Of a DNA stretch of 64,000 bases, positions 25,427 through 33,269 are shown one piece after another (position 1 is the first letter of the stretch; every line of letters starts with the position of its first letter). The notes under the pieces are model-generated. The model saw nothing but the letters and a program-made list of their open reading frames with translations, had not been told where the DNA came from and made no database searches. The translations under genes and the position numbers were made by a program. The stretch spans positions 18,911 through 82,910 of the forward strand of contig JANXLV010000350.1 in assembly GCA_025355005.1 (NCBI GenBank). Direction: 5' to 3'. Source of the stretch: Myxococcales bacterium (lineage in GTDB: Bacteria > Myxococcota_A > Polyangia > Polyangiales > Polyangiaceae).

Positions 25427-26179
25427 GTGGACAATCACCCCAGGTCGCGCGACCATTCGAGCACCGTGGATCCGCAAGCCCTCTCCGCCAAGCTCGACAA
25501 GCTCATCGCCATGCGTGGCGACCCGAAATCCGGCGTCGGCGCCTTGGCCTTCTCCGAGGCCCTGGGCGACATCGATCCGGATCTGCTCCTCGTCGCCGTG
25601 ATCGCCGCGGTGCGCGAGCTCCTCATCCCCGAGTGGGCCTCGCGACGCAAGGCCGACGCGCGACCGCAGCGCGCGCTCGAGACCGGTGAGGCGTGGCTCA
25701 AGGACAAGACGAACCCCGAGGTGATCGCAGCAGCGAAGGCCGCGGCGAAGGCCTGCACCGAGGCGCGCAACGAAACGTTCGGCGACGACCACCGCGTGCC
25801 CGAGGCCGCACGTCACGCCGCATGGGCCGCGACCGCCAAAGATCACAAGGGGCTCTTCGAAGCGCTCGAGGCCACCGAGCACGAGCTCCTCGCGCGCATC
25901 GCGCTCACGTCGGAGTATCACCTGGGCCCGGACCAGCGGCGCGCGGTGATCGGCGTGCTGCGACGCGTGCTCATTCCGGTGGAGGAGAAGCGCGTGATCG
26001 GCCCCGAGTCGCTCCCGCCGAAGCCGCCCGCGCCCTACTCGCCCGACAGCCACTTCGATCTCGGTCAGGTGATCATCCACAAGAAGTTCGGCGACGTCAC
26101 CGTCACGAGCGTGGGCGAGACCTGGGTCGAGGTGACGGTCCCCGACGGCACCAAGAAGCGGCTCGCACACAAACCGTAG
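25427..26179 (+). CDS. Unknown protein with C-terminal Tudor/SH3-like strand motif
   Basis: Most of this 250-residue protein is predicted helical (20-190, Ala/Leu/Glu-rich), with two paired helical segments and no signal peptide. The last 40 residues (DLGQVIIHKKFGDVTVTSV) read like the small beta-barrel found at the end of UvrD/PcrA helicases and CarD-like proteins, where G..V.H..FG is the core pattern. A nucleic-acid or RNA-polymerase contact is therefore possible but unproven. GTG at 25427 is used; GTG at 25466 is a good alternative since 23 bp is very short for a divergent promoter. It converges with the Tex30-like hydrolase. Confidence 0.65.
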   Translation: MDNHPRSRDHSSTVDPQALSAKLDKLIAMRGDPKSGVGALAFSEALGDIDPDLLLVAVIAAVRELLIPEWASRRKADARPQRALETGEAWLKDKTNPEVIAAAKAAAKACTEARNETFGDDHRVPEAARHAAWAATAKDHKGLFEALEATEHELLARIALTSEYHLGPDQRRAVIGVLRRVLIPVEEKRVIGPESLPPKPPAPYSPDSHFDLGQVIIHKKFGDVTVTSVGETWVEVTVPDGTKKRLAHKP

Positions 26180-26189
26180 GCCTGCTCCA

Positions 26190-26840
26190 TCAGGCGCGGA
26201 GGATGAACGCGGCGGCGAGCTCGATGGCCGTCGCGAGGTTCGCCTCGTGCGTGTGCCCCGAGCGCTTGCGCGGCGCGAAGTCGTGATCGCCGTCGGGCAG
26301 CCACGCGACGCTTGGTGTGATGCGGAGCTTCGAGACGGCCTCCTCGTCACCGAAAGAGTCACGCGTCCCCTGCAGTATCAGCGCCCTCGTCTTCAGCGTC
26401 TCCAGGTGGACGATGCGATCGCGGGACACCGCGCCGTCGGCGTTTTTCTGCGGCGGCCAGAACGGATAGCCGAGACACACGAGCGCGTCGGCCTGGACTT
26501 CGTCCGCGAGCATGCTCGCGATGCGCCCACCCATCGACTTACCTCCGATGGCGAGCCGCGCGACCGCTGGCAGACGCTTTCGCTCCGCTGCGATGCGTGC
26601 GCGGAAGGTGTCGAGGAGCACGGGGGCTCGATCCGGGGCGCGCGCCTTCCCCGTCTTCCGGCGCTCCACCATGTACGGGAACTCGAACCGCACGACGCGA
26701 ACGCCGCGAGCAGCCAGCCCCTCCGCCACCACGCTCATGAACCCGCTGTCCATCGGTGCGCCTGCCCCGTGCGCGAAGAGGAAGGTCGAAGGGCCGCGAG
26801 CTGCGGCGTCCGACACAGCCGGCGCGGTCACCATTTCCAT
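26190..26840 (-). CDS. KANL3/Tex30-family alpha/beta-hydrolase-like protein
   Basis: This 216-residue protein follows the small KANL3/Tex30 hydrolase pattern: LFAHGAGAPMDSGFM near the start, FEFPYM, the nucleophile elbow GGKSMGGRIAS (Ser near 98), CLGYPFWPP, an acid-bearing strand ILQGTRDSFG and a final His in DGDHDF. A full Ser-Asp-His triad can thus be drawn. The natural substrate of the family in bacteria is unknown; esterase or thioesterase activity is likely. The ATG at 26840 faces the flippase-like gene across an 85-bp divergent region that contains a 13-bp palindrome. Confidence 0.88.
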   Translation of the reverse strand: MEMVTAPAVSDAAARGPSTFLFAHGAGAPMDSGFMSVVAEGLAARGVRVVRFEFPYMVERRKTGKARAPDRAPVLLDTFRARIAAERKRLPAVARLAIGGKSMGGRIASMLADEVQADALVCLGYPFWPPQKNADGAVSRDRIVHLETLKTRALILQGTRDSFGDEEAVSKLRITPSVAWLPDGDHDFAPRKRSGHTHEANLATAIELAAAFILRA

Positions 26841-26843
26841 CTT

Positions 26844-26856
26844 GTGTAGACTACAC
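26844..26856. promoter_or_regulatory. 13-bp palindrome in divergent promoter region
   Basis: GTGTAG-A-CTACAC is a perfect inverted repeat with 6-bp arms, 3 bp upstream of the Tex30-like ATG and 70 bp before the flippase-like start. It is a candidate operator for either gene. Chance occurrence cannot be excluded. Confidence 0.35.
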
Positions 26857-26925
26857 GGAATCGGCCCGGGGGCGCGCCGTCCACGCGGACGGCGAACACG
26901 GGAGCGTGGACAATCGGCAATTATA

Positions 26926-28143
26926 GTGCAGAATGCCCGCGCTTTGCTTCAGTCCACTCCGCCGCCGCCCACCAAGGGTCCCGGCTTCCTCCGGGCACAC
27001 AAAGGGAAGCTGGTCGCGTCCGTCATCATCACGGTCTCGATCTGGCTCATGATGCGCAAGGGTGGCCTCGCGCTCGTCCCCGAAGGTGGAAGCTTCAGCC
27101 AGGTGAAGTGGTGGACGCTGCCGGCCTACCTCATGACGATGAGCGCCATGAGCTACTTCCGCGCGATGCGCTGGCGGTATCTCCTGCGCTCCTTCGCGGA
27201 CGTCGCGCCACGCCGCCTGCTCGCGGTCTCCTGGATCGGCTTTGCCGCCATCATCCTGATGCCGTTCCGCCTTGGCGAGTTCGTGCGCCCCTACATGATC
27301 CGGGAGAAGGGAAAGATCTCCCTCTCGAGCGCCACGGGCACCGTCGTCGGTGAGCGCGTGGTCGACGGCCTCTTCCTGTCGCTCGTACTGGCCGCCGCGC
27401 TCATTCTGGTGCCCACGGTGCATCCGCTACCGGAGACGGTCATCAACCTGAAGGTGTCCGTCGCGTACGTGCGCAAGAGCGGCTTCGTGATGCTCGGCGT
27501 GTTCGCGTCCGGCACCGTCGTGCTGATGGCATTTTACTTCGCGCGCGCGTGGGCGAAGAAGCTCACCCTTCTCGTCTTCGGTCTGGTTTCGAAGAAACTC
27601 GGAGAGAAGCTCGCAGAGACGGCTGAGAAGCTCGCGAACGGGCTCCACTTTCTGGGTCGCCCTCGCGACGCGCTCCCGTTCCTCGCGGAGACCACCGCTT
27701 ACTGGGGGCTGAACGTGCTCGGCATGTGGCTGCTCGCGTGGGGTTGTGGCGTCGCGCACCCGGACGGGTCCGCGATCACCTTCGGCGAGACCTGTGCGCT
27801 GATGGGCATGCTCGGCGTCACCATTCTCATCCCCGGGCCTCCCGGCCTCCTGGGCGTCTTCCAGGTGGGCATCTATGCCGGCATGGCGATGTACTTCAGC
27901 GCCGAGATGATCACGGGCCCCGGCTCCGCGTACGTGTTCCTTCTGTACGCGCTCCAGATGTTGTGGACCTTCGGTGCAGCCGCCTTCTTCCTGGTGATCG
28001 ACCGCAACGCGTTGAAGCAGCTTCGTCAGGCTGAAGAGGACGCGGAGCGCGTCGCCGACGGTGCGCCGGAGTCCATTCTTCCGCCCCCCGCGCCAGAAGC
28101 GCCCGCGAAGAGCTCACGAGCCTCCGGCGACGCCGAGGAATAG
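26926..28143 (+). CDS. Flippase-like membrane protein (UPF0104/LPG-synthase TM family)
   Basis: This integral membrane protein of about 405 residues has eight or nine helices. It resembles the UPF0104 family that includes the membrane part of lysylphosphatidylglycerol synthase and other glycan- or lipid-related flippase-like proteins. Recognisable segments are MPFRLGEFVRPYMIREKG after the third helix, VVGERVVDGLFLSLVLA, and GVTILIPGPPGLLGVFQVG near the C-terminus. The last 45 residues are a hydrophilic Glu/Pro/Ala tail. GTG at 26926 is the best in-frame start near the expected N-terminus; no strong ribosome-binding site is visible, so it is uncertain. The transported lipid or glycan is not known. 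No gene is co-oriented within 50 bp. Confidence 0.85.
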   Translation: MQNARALLQSTPPPPTKGPGFLRAHKGKLVASVIITVSIWLMMRKGGLALVPEGGSFSQVKWWTLPAYLMTMSAMSYFRAMRWRYLLRSFADVAPRRLLAVSWIGFAAIILMPFRLGEFVRPYMIREKGKISLSSATGTVVGERVVDGLFLSLVLAAALILVPTVHPLPETVINLKVSVAYVRKSGFVMLGVFASGTVVLMAFYFARAWAKKLTLLVFGLVSKKLGEKLAETAEKLANGLHFLGRPRDALPFLAETTAYWGLNVLGMWLLAWGCGVAHPDGSAITFGETCALMGMLGVTILIPGPPGLLGVFQVGIYAGMAMYFSAEMITGPGSAYVFLLYALQMLWTFGAAAFFLVIDRNALKQLRQAEEDAERVADGAPESILPPPAPEAPAKSSRASGDAEE

Positions 28144-28186
28144 CGCTCCACAAATTTGGCCCGCGGGTAGCAGCTTCGATAAGTGA

Positions 28187-28205
28187 TCTGTGCATGATGC
28201 ACAGA
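28187..28205. promoter_or_regulatory. 19-bp palindrome covering a start codon
   Basis: TCTGTGCAT-G-ATGCACAGA is a perfect inverted repeat with 9-bp arms. It contains both candidate ATG codons (28194 and 28197) of the next gene. It could be an operator, or in mRNA a hairpin that hides the start codon, though a one-base centre would force some arm bases into the loop. Confidence 0.5.
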
Positions 28206-28658
28206 GCGCTGCGGACGGTGCTGGGGGTTGTGCTGCGGGGCAGCGCGGTCGGAGGCGGCGCGGGGGCGCTGGTCGCGACGGCCATCGTGCTCACGGGACC
28301 GGACGCATCCGCGAAGTCCAGCTTCGACTCGGCCTACGGGTTCGACCGCACATGGAACGCGGCGCTCCGCATGGTCCGCGTGGACATGAACATGAAGGTG
28401 ACCGAGAAGGACGAACAGAACGGCTATCTGCTCTTCGATTACAAATCACAGGATGCGAAGCCTTCCTCAGGCTCGATGGAGTTCATCCGCGGTCGCGACT
28501 CGGACTCCGTGCACGTGGTCGTTCAGCTCCCGCAGATGCCGAAGTACCACGAGCAGGTCCTCGTGGACGACCTCGCGCGGAAGCTGCGCAACGAGTACGG
28601 CGAGCCGCCGCGACGCAAGCCCACGCCGTCCACCCCCATCGACGCAGGCTCCGACTAG
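28194..28658 (+). CDS. Small exported protein of unknown function
   Basis: This 154-residue protein has an N-terminal signal or anchor (VLRGSAVGGGAGALVATAIVLTGPDASA, given by position as about 12-40) with a likely cleavage after ASA. The mature 110 residues have an alternating strand and helix pattern (FDRTWNAALRMVR, DEQNGYLLFDY, DSVHVVVQLPQM) and end in a basic/proline tail. Enclosed by longer genes, it has no co-oriented close partner. I do not recognise the family. Either ATG (28194 or 28197) could start translation; both lie in a perfect palindrome. Confidence 0.75.
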   Translation: MMHRALRTVLGVVLRGSAVGGGAGALVATAIVLTGPDASAKSSFDSAYGFDRTWNAALRMVRVDMNMKVTEKDEQNGYLLFDYKSQDAKPSSGSMEFIRGRDSDSVHVVVQLPQMPKYHEQVLVDDLARKLRNEYGEPPRRKPTPSTPIDAGSD

Positions 28659-28850
28659 AAGGCTGCTGTTTTTCGCCGATAGCTTCGCGCTGGCCGCGCT
28701 TTTCCCTCCGGGGTGTGCTCACGACCGGGAGGTCGCTCCGCGCACTCCTCGGGAGAAAGCACGCCCATCGCTCGCCCTCGACGAAAACCATGCAGCCTCC
28801 TCGTGCGATGGTTTGACGATGGTTCGATGATACGCGACAGCAGCGCTGTT
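28659..28850. other. Intergenic region between convergent genes
   Basis: These 192 bp separate two convergent genes. A short stem GCGC/GCGC with loop TGGCC at 28687-28699 is followed by T-rich TTTTCCC and might end transcription of the upstream gene. Nothing else is recognised. Confidence 0.3.
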
Positions 28851-29984
28851 TCAGGATCCGGCTACGGGGCGCGGGACGTTGTCTGCTGGTGATGCCGCAC
28901 CACCTGCGCCGTGCGAGACCGGAGTGCCGGCGCCTGCGGGACCGCCTTTGGCGCCTGCGACGCCCTTGTCCGTGGGCACGTCTTCGCAGCAACGGAAGCC
29001 GATCTGGTAGAACGAGAAGAGCTCCGCATGGGCGGTCGTCATCGGACGACAGCGCGTGCGCACCGGGCCCCAGTAGCCGCCCTTCAGGCCGCTCTTGTAC
29101 GGAGCGCCTGACTCGTTCACGACCCACTCGTCCACGTTGCCGGTCATGTCGAACACGCCGTAGGGGCTGACGCACGACTCGTGTGAGCCCGACGGATCAC
29201 GCTGGTCGAGACGCGCGGCCTCGGCATCGCGGGTCGCGGGGTTGCCGAGGGCGACCTCGTTGACCTCCGGATGCGGCTTGTCGATGTTGCAGGCATCCGC
29301 GTTGCGCGCGTAGCCGTACGGGTACGGCAGGTGCTCCTCGCCTTCGCAGGCGACGGTCCACTCGCTGTCGCCGCAGAGACGCTTGCCGGCAGCCGTGCAA
29401 GAGTCCTTGGCCTCGAACCACGTCTTCATGACGACGGGCTTCTCGCCGACCTTGTTCGGCCACTCGTAGCGGTCGATGCAGAAATGCTTCTTCGACGTCT
29501 TCGTCTGGCACTTGCTGGTGGGCGCGAACTCCGCGCAGCGCATCTTGGTCTCGGGGTCGAGCCAGCGAAGGCACTTCTGCTCGAGCCACGGGCAGTAGTC
29601 GCCCTCGACCTCGACCATGTTGTCCGGGCAGTGGCTCGCGCCACCGCCGCCATGCGCCGCATCGGGCACCGGGGTCGCGCTCGGCTTCACGCCGATGCCA
29701 GCCAGCGTGTCCTGCGGCGCATCGACCGGCCCGCTCACCAGCGGAAGCGCGGGAAGCGTGTTCTGCACGCCATCGCGAAGAGTCGTCTGATTCACGGCGG
29801 CCACCGTCGGGAGCGCCGGCCAGCCGGACGTCGAATCGGTGGTCACCGACTCGGCCTGCGCAACGGACTCCGCGCCCATGTTCGGCGCGATGACGCCAAC
29901 ACCAAGAGCCACCACCACCCAGCTGAAGACCGCCTGCCGCATTTCGTTGCTCGCCTTCCCAGACGAGTCCCCTTGCTGTCTCAT
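28851..29984 (-). CDS. Exported FGE-fold (SUMF1-like) protein
   Basis: This 377-residue protein has an N-terminal hydrophobic export segment (FSWVVVALGVGVIAP) and a Ser/Thr/Pro-rich linker. A formylglycine-generating-enzyme-like domain covers roughly the last 240 residues: FCIDRYEWPNK, KRLCGDSEWTVACEG, YGVFDMTGNVDEWV and the closing IGFRCCED. In true FGE two active-site cysteines sit in an SYCYRYRC-type segment. Here the matching segment reads YWGPVRTRC, so the first Cys is missing and sulfatase activation is unlikely. Many such domains act as carbohydrate- or peptide-interacting modules. ATG at 29984 is chosen; ATG at 29942 and a longer frame from 30071 are possible. No sulfatase gene is nearby. 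Confidence 0.85.
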   Translation of the reverse strand: MRQQGDSSGKASNEMRQAVFSWVVVALGVGVIAPNMGAESVAQAESVTTDSTSGWPALPTVAAVNQTTLRDGVQNTLPALPLVSGPVDAPQDTLAGIGVKPSATPVPDAAHGGGGASHCPDNMVEVEGDYCPWLEQKCLRWLDPETKMRCAEFAPTSKCQTKTSKKHFCIDRYEWPNKVGEKPVVMKTWFEAKDSCTAAGKRLCGDSEWTVACEGEEHLPYPYGYARNADACNIDKPHPEVNEVALGNPATRDAEAARLDQRDPSGSHESCVSPYGVFDMTGNVDEWVVNESGAPYKSGLKGGYWGPVRTRCRPMTTAHAELFSFYQIGFRCCEDVPTDKGVAGAKGGPAGAGTPVSHGAGGAASPADNVPRPVAGS

Positions 29985-30077
29985 AAGCAATTGGCTCGCC
30001 AACCTAAACATCCCGAAATACGGCTCCGGGTGCCGGCCAGACGTCCCCCCGGCCTCCTCCACGCAAGGCACATGAAA

Positions 30078-30110
30078 CCGAGGAGATAGGCTCTGAAAGC
30101 CTGCCCTCGG
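30078..30110. promoter_or_regulatory. Hairpin with two nested stems
   Basis: CCGAGG (30078-30083) pairs with CCTCGG (30105-30110), and AGGCT (30088-30092) with AGCCT (30098-30102) around a 5-base loop, leaving small internal bulges. Lying about 95 bp upstream of the FGE-fold start, it could be a leader structure of that transcript. No T-run follows on either strand, so a terminator is unlikely. Confidence 0.3.
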
Positions 30111-30420
30111 AATGGTAGTAGGTAGATGTGCGCAAAGTCATCTTTGTGGCAGCCGAAACAGGCGCATCGGAGGGAGCGGAGATGGAAGCGAAACCCTTCC
30201 ATGGACTTCCTGCGAACGACCCCATCGCGTCCGTCCGCGTCTGCGTGCACACGGCATCACGTGGTTCGCGGAGATCCCTCTGGCGCCGCGGTCATGGAGG
30301 GCGAATCCGCGAGAACCTTTTGCGCGCGTTCGATCGTTCGCCGCGAAGGTTCGTGCGCACGGATCTCTACGCAGCGCGGGTGATTTTCGATGGTGAGAGC
30401 GGGGGCTCCAGCCACTCACG

Positions 30421-30439
30421 CATGGGGTCTCGCCCCATG
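30421..30439. promoter_or_regulatory. Inverted repeat upstream of gyrA
   Basis: CATGGGG-TCTCG-CCCCATG has perfect 7-bp arms, about 127 bp before the gyrA start codon. It may be an operator or supercoiling-sensitive element of the gyrA promoter; the role is not known. Confidence 0.3.
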
Positions 30440-30565
30440 GACATGTGAGCGCTCCCCACCTCGCCGGAACGATGTAGGCGAGCCCGGAGGACGTGACGTT
30501 TCGAACGTGCGGCGACGGGCGTTTCACGGTCCAAACCGCATGGGAATTCGCTAGAGTCCGCGCCG

Positions 30566-33247
30566 ATGACCGAGCCCGTTGAGCCCGCCGCGCCGCCGCC
30601 TCCGCCCCCCTCCGGACCGAACCTGAATCGCATCCCGATCTCCATCCAGGACGAGATGCGAACGAGCTACCTGGATTACGCGATGAGCGTGATCATCGGG
30701 CGCGCGATCCCCGACGTCCGCGACGGCCTGAAGCCCGTTCACCGCCGCATCCTGTACTCCGCGTACGAGAAGGGCCTCGTCCCCACGGCCGCGTACCGGA
30801 AGAGCGCCACCATCGTCGGCGACGTGCTCGGCAACTACCACCCGCACGGCGACGCCAGCGTCTACGACGCAATGGTGCGTCTCGCGCAGGAATTTTCGAT
30901 GCGCTACATGCTCATCGACGGCCAGGGAAACTTCGGCTCGATCGACGGCGACCCCGCGGCCGCGTATCGCTACACGGAGGCAAAGCTCGCGAAGCTTGCC
31001 CTCGAGCTCCTGCAAGACATCGAGAAGGAGTGCGTCGACTTCGGACCCAACTTCGACGACTCGAAGGAAGAGCCGCTCGTCCTCCCCTCGCGCATCCCGA
31101 ACCTGCTGATCAACGGCTCGGGCGGCATCGCCGTCGGCATGGCCACGAACATCCCGCCGCACAACCTCGGTGAGATCCTCGACGCGACCGTCCACCTGAT
31201 CAAGAACCCGGATTGCGCGATCGAGGAGCTGATGCGGTTCGTTCCCGGGCCGGACTTCCCGACGGGCGGTCTCATCTACGGGAGGGCTGGCATCGAGGCA
31301 GCGCAGCGCACCGGTCGCGGCACGATCCTCATGCGCTCGCGCTACGAGGTCGAGAAGATCCAGGGCAAGGGTGATCGCGAGCAGGTCGTCTTCACCGAGA
31401 TCCCGTACCAGTCGAACAAGGCAAAGATCGCGGCGCGCATCGGCGAGCTCATTCGCGAGAAGAAGATCGAAGGCATCTCCGACGTGCGCGACGAGAGCGA
31501 TCGCGACGGTCGCAAGGTCGGCACGGCCAGCCAGTATCGGCTGGTCGTCGAGCTGAAGAAGGACGTGGTCCCACAGGTCATCGTCAACCAGCTTTATCGA
31601 CAGACGGATCTGCAGTCTTCGTTCGGCGTGATCAACCTCGCGATCGTGCGCGGGCGTCCGGCGGTGCTGAACCTGAAGGAGACGCTCGCATGCTTCGTCG
31701 AGCACCGGCGCGACGTCGTCACGCGCCGCACGCGCTTCGAGCTGCGTCAGGCGGAGTCGCAGCGCGAGCTCACCGAAGGCATGGGCATGGCCACGACGGA
31801 GATCGATCTCGTCGTGAAGACGATCCGCCAGGCGCGCGACACGGAGTCCGCGCGCATCGCGTTGATGGCGCTCCCGCTCTCCGGCCTGGAGGCGTTCGTT
31901 CGCCGCGCGGGTCGCCCCGAGAGCGAGATCGAAGACGCGAAGAAGAAGAACCCGTACACGCTGTCCGAGCGTCAGGCGAAGGCGATTCTCGAGATGCGCC
32001 TCTCCAAGCTCACCGGCCTCGAGCAAGAGAAGCTCGCGGTCGAGTACGGCGAGCTGTGCAACGAGATCGCGCGTCTGCGCGGCATCCTCGCGAGCCAGCC
32101 CCTGCTCATGAGCCTCATCGTCATGGAGCTCGAGGAGATCCGTGTAAAGTACAACGACCCGCGCCGCACGGAGATCATCGTGGACGCCGGGGAGATCATG
32201 GCCGAGGACCTCATTCAAGAAGAGGACATGGTCGTGACGATCTCCCACGCGGGCTACATCAAGCGCACGAGCCCCAGCCAGTACCGCGCGCAGAAGCGCG
32301 GCGGCAAGGGCAAGGTCGGCATGGAGGCGCGCGAGGAAGACTGGGTCACGCAGCTCTTCGTGGCCAGCACGCACAGCTATGTCTTCTTCTTCTCGAACCG
32401 CGGCAAGGTCTTCGTGAAGAAGGTCTTCGAGATCCCGCTGGCGGCGCGCACGAGCAAGGGACGCGCGATCGTGAACCTCGTCGGACTCGAGCAGGACGAG
32501 AAGATCGCGGCCATCGCGATGGTGCCGAAGATCGAAGAGGGCAAGTTCGTCGTCACGCTCACGAAGAAGGGTCAGATCAAGAAGACCGAGCTCACGGAGT
32601 ACGAGAACTTCCGCGAGAAGGGCATCATCGGCGTGAAGATCGAGGACAACGATCAGCTCCTGTCGGCAGCTCTGACCGACGGCTCGCGTGAGTTCCTGAT
32701 CGCCACGAAGCTCGGTCAGTCGATCCGCTTCCCCGAGGACCAGGTGCGACCGATGGGACGCTCCACGGTCGGCGTGCGCGCTGTGGATGTGGCCGACGAC
32801 GACGAGGTCGTGGGCCTCGCCGTGACCGAGCCGGAGCGCCCGTTCGTGCTGGCCGTGTGCGAGCACGGCTTCGGCAAGCGCACCAACATCGAGGAGTTCC
32901 GCATCCAGAACCGCGGCGGCAAGGGCATCATCCTCATCGACGCAAGCGAGCGCAACGGTCCCGTCGTGGACGTGAAGCTCGTGAACGACAAGGACGAGCT
33001 CATGCTCATCACGGACCGCGGACAGATGCTGCGCACGCGCGTCGGCGAGATCCGCGAGACAGGTCGCAACGCCCAGGGCGTGAAGATCATGAGCGTCGAG
33101 GACGGCGAGCGGGTCGTTGGCGTGGAGCGCCTGGCCGAGAGCGGCGACGAAGCCGACGGCGAGATCGAGGGCGTTTTGGAGGGGGGCTCCGTGGCGCCCA
33201 CGAGCATGCCTCCTTCCACGCCGCCGCCCGACGGCGAGCTGAACTGA
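30566..33247 (+). CDS. gyrA: DNA gyrase subunit A
   Basis: This 893-residue protein is the breakage-reunion subunit of gyrase (A2B2), which adds negative supercoils to DNA. A short proline-rich N-terminal tail precedes the typical start (IPISIQDEMRTSYLDYAMSV). The catalytic tyrosine is Tyr136 (YRYTEAKLAK). The quinolone region reads HPHGDASVYD (92-101), with Ala97 at the position of E. coli Ser83 and Asp101 at Asp87. The C-terminal beta-pinwheel holds a GyrA box variant, QKRGGKG, near residue 575, which marks it as gyrase rather than topoisomerase IV. The C-terminal tail is acidic and Pro-rich. The nth gene follows after 22 bp. gyrB is not in the window. Confidence 0.98.
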   Translation: MTEPVEPAAPPPPPPSGPNLNRIPISIQDEMRTSYLDYAMSVIIGRAIPDVRDGLKPVHRRILYSAYEKGLVPTAAYRKSATIVGDVLGNYHPHGDASVYDAMVRLAQEFSMRYMLIDGQGNFGSIDGDPAAAYRYTEAKLAKLALELLQDIEKECVDFGPNFDDSKEEPLVLPSRIPNLLINGSGGIAVGMATNIPPHNLGEILDATVHLIKNPDCAIEELMRFVPGPDFPTGGLIYGRAGIEAAQRTGRGTILMRSRYEVEKIQGKGDREQVVFTEIPYQSNKAKIAARIGELIREKKIEGISDVRDESDRDGRKVGTASQYRLVVELKKDVVPQVIVNQLYRQTDLQSSFGVINLAIVRGRPAVLNLKETLACFVEHRRDVVTRRTRFELRQAESQRELTEGMGMATTEIDLVVKTIRQARDTESARIALMALPLSGLEAFVRRAGRPESEIEDAKKKNPYTLSERQAKAILEMRLSKLTGLEQEKLAVEYGELCNEIARLRGILASQPLLMSLIVMELEEIRVKYNDPRRTEIIVDAGEIMAEDLIQEEDMVVTISHAGYIKRTSPSQYRAQKRGGKGKVGMEAREEDWVTQLFVASTHSYVFFFSNRGKVFVKKVFEIPLAARTSKGRAIVNLVGLEQDEKIAAIAMVPKIEEGKFVVTLTKKGQIKKTELTEYENFREKGIIGVKIEDNDQLLSAALTDGSREFLIATKLGQSIRFPEDQVRPMGRSTVGVRAVDVADDDEVVGLAVTEPERPFVLAVCEHGFGKRTNIEEFRIQNRGGKGIILIDASERNGPVVDVKLVNDKDELMLITDRGQMLRTRVGEIRETGRNAQGVKIMSVEDGERVVGVERLAESGDEADGEIEGVLEGGSVAPTSMPPSTPPPDGELN

Positions 33248-33269
33248 ACCGGACGAGGTAGCCCTTCTC

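Larger units (their letters stand above)
29985..30565. other. 581-bp intergenic region upstream of gyrA
   Basis: No convincing gene is present. The region holds the divergent promoters of the FGE-fold gene and gyrA. Inverted repeats occur at 30078-30110, 30421-30439 and 30496-30508 (ACGTT-TCG-AACGT). Small open frames here overlap each other on both strands and lack family-like features. Confidence 0.5.

Noticed and set aside
30128..30448. A 106-codon open frame in the intergenic region before gyrA
   Set aside because: It overlaps several other small frames, lacks family features, and its second half is Arg/Ser-rich as in noncoding GC-rich DNA. It could still be a small gene, but support is too weak.
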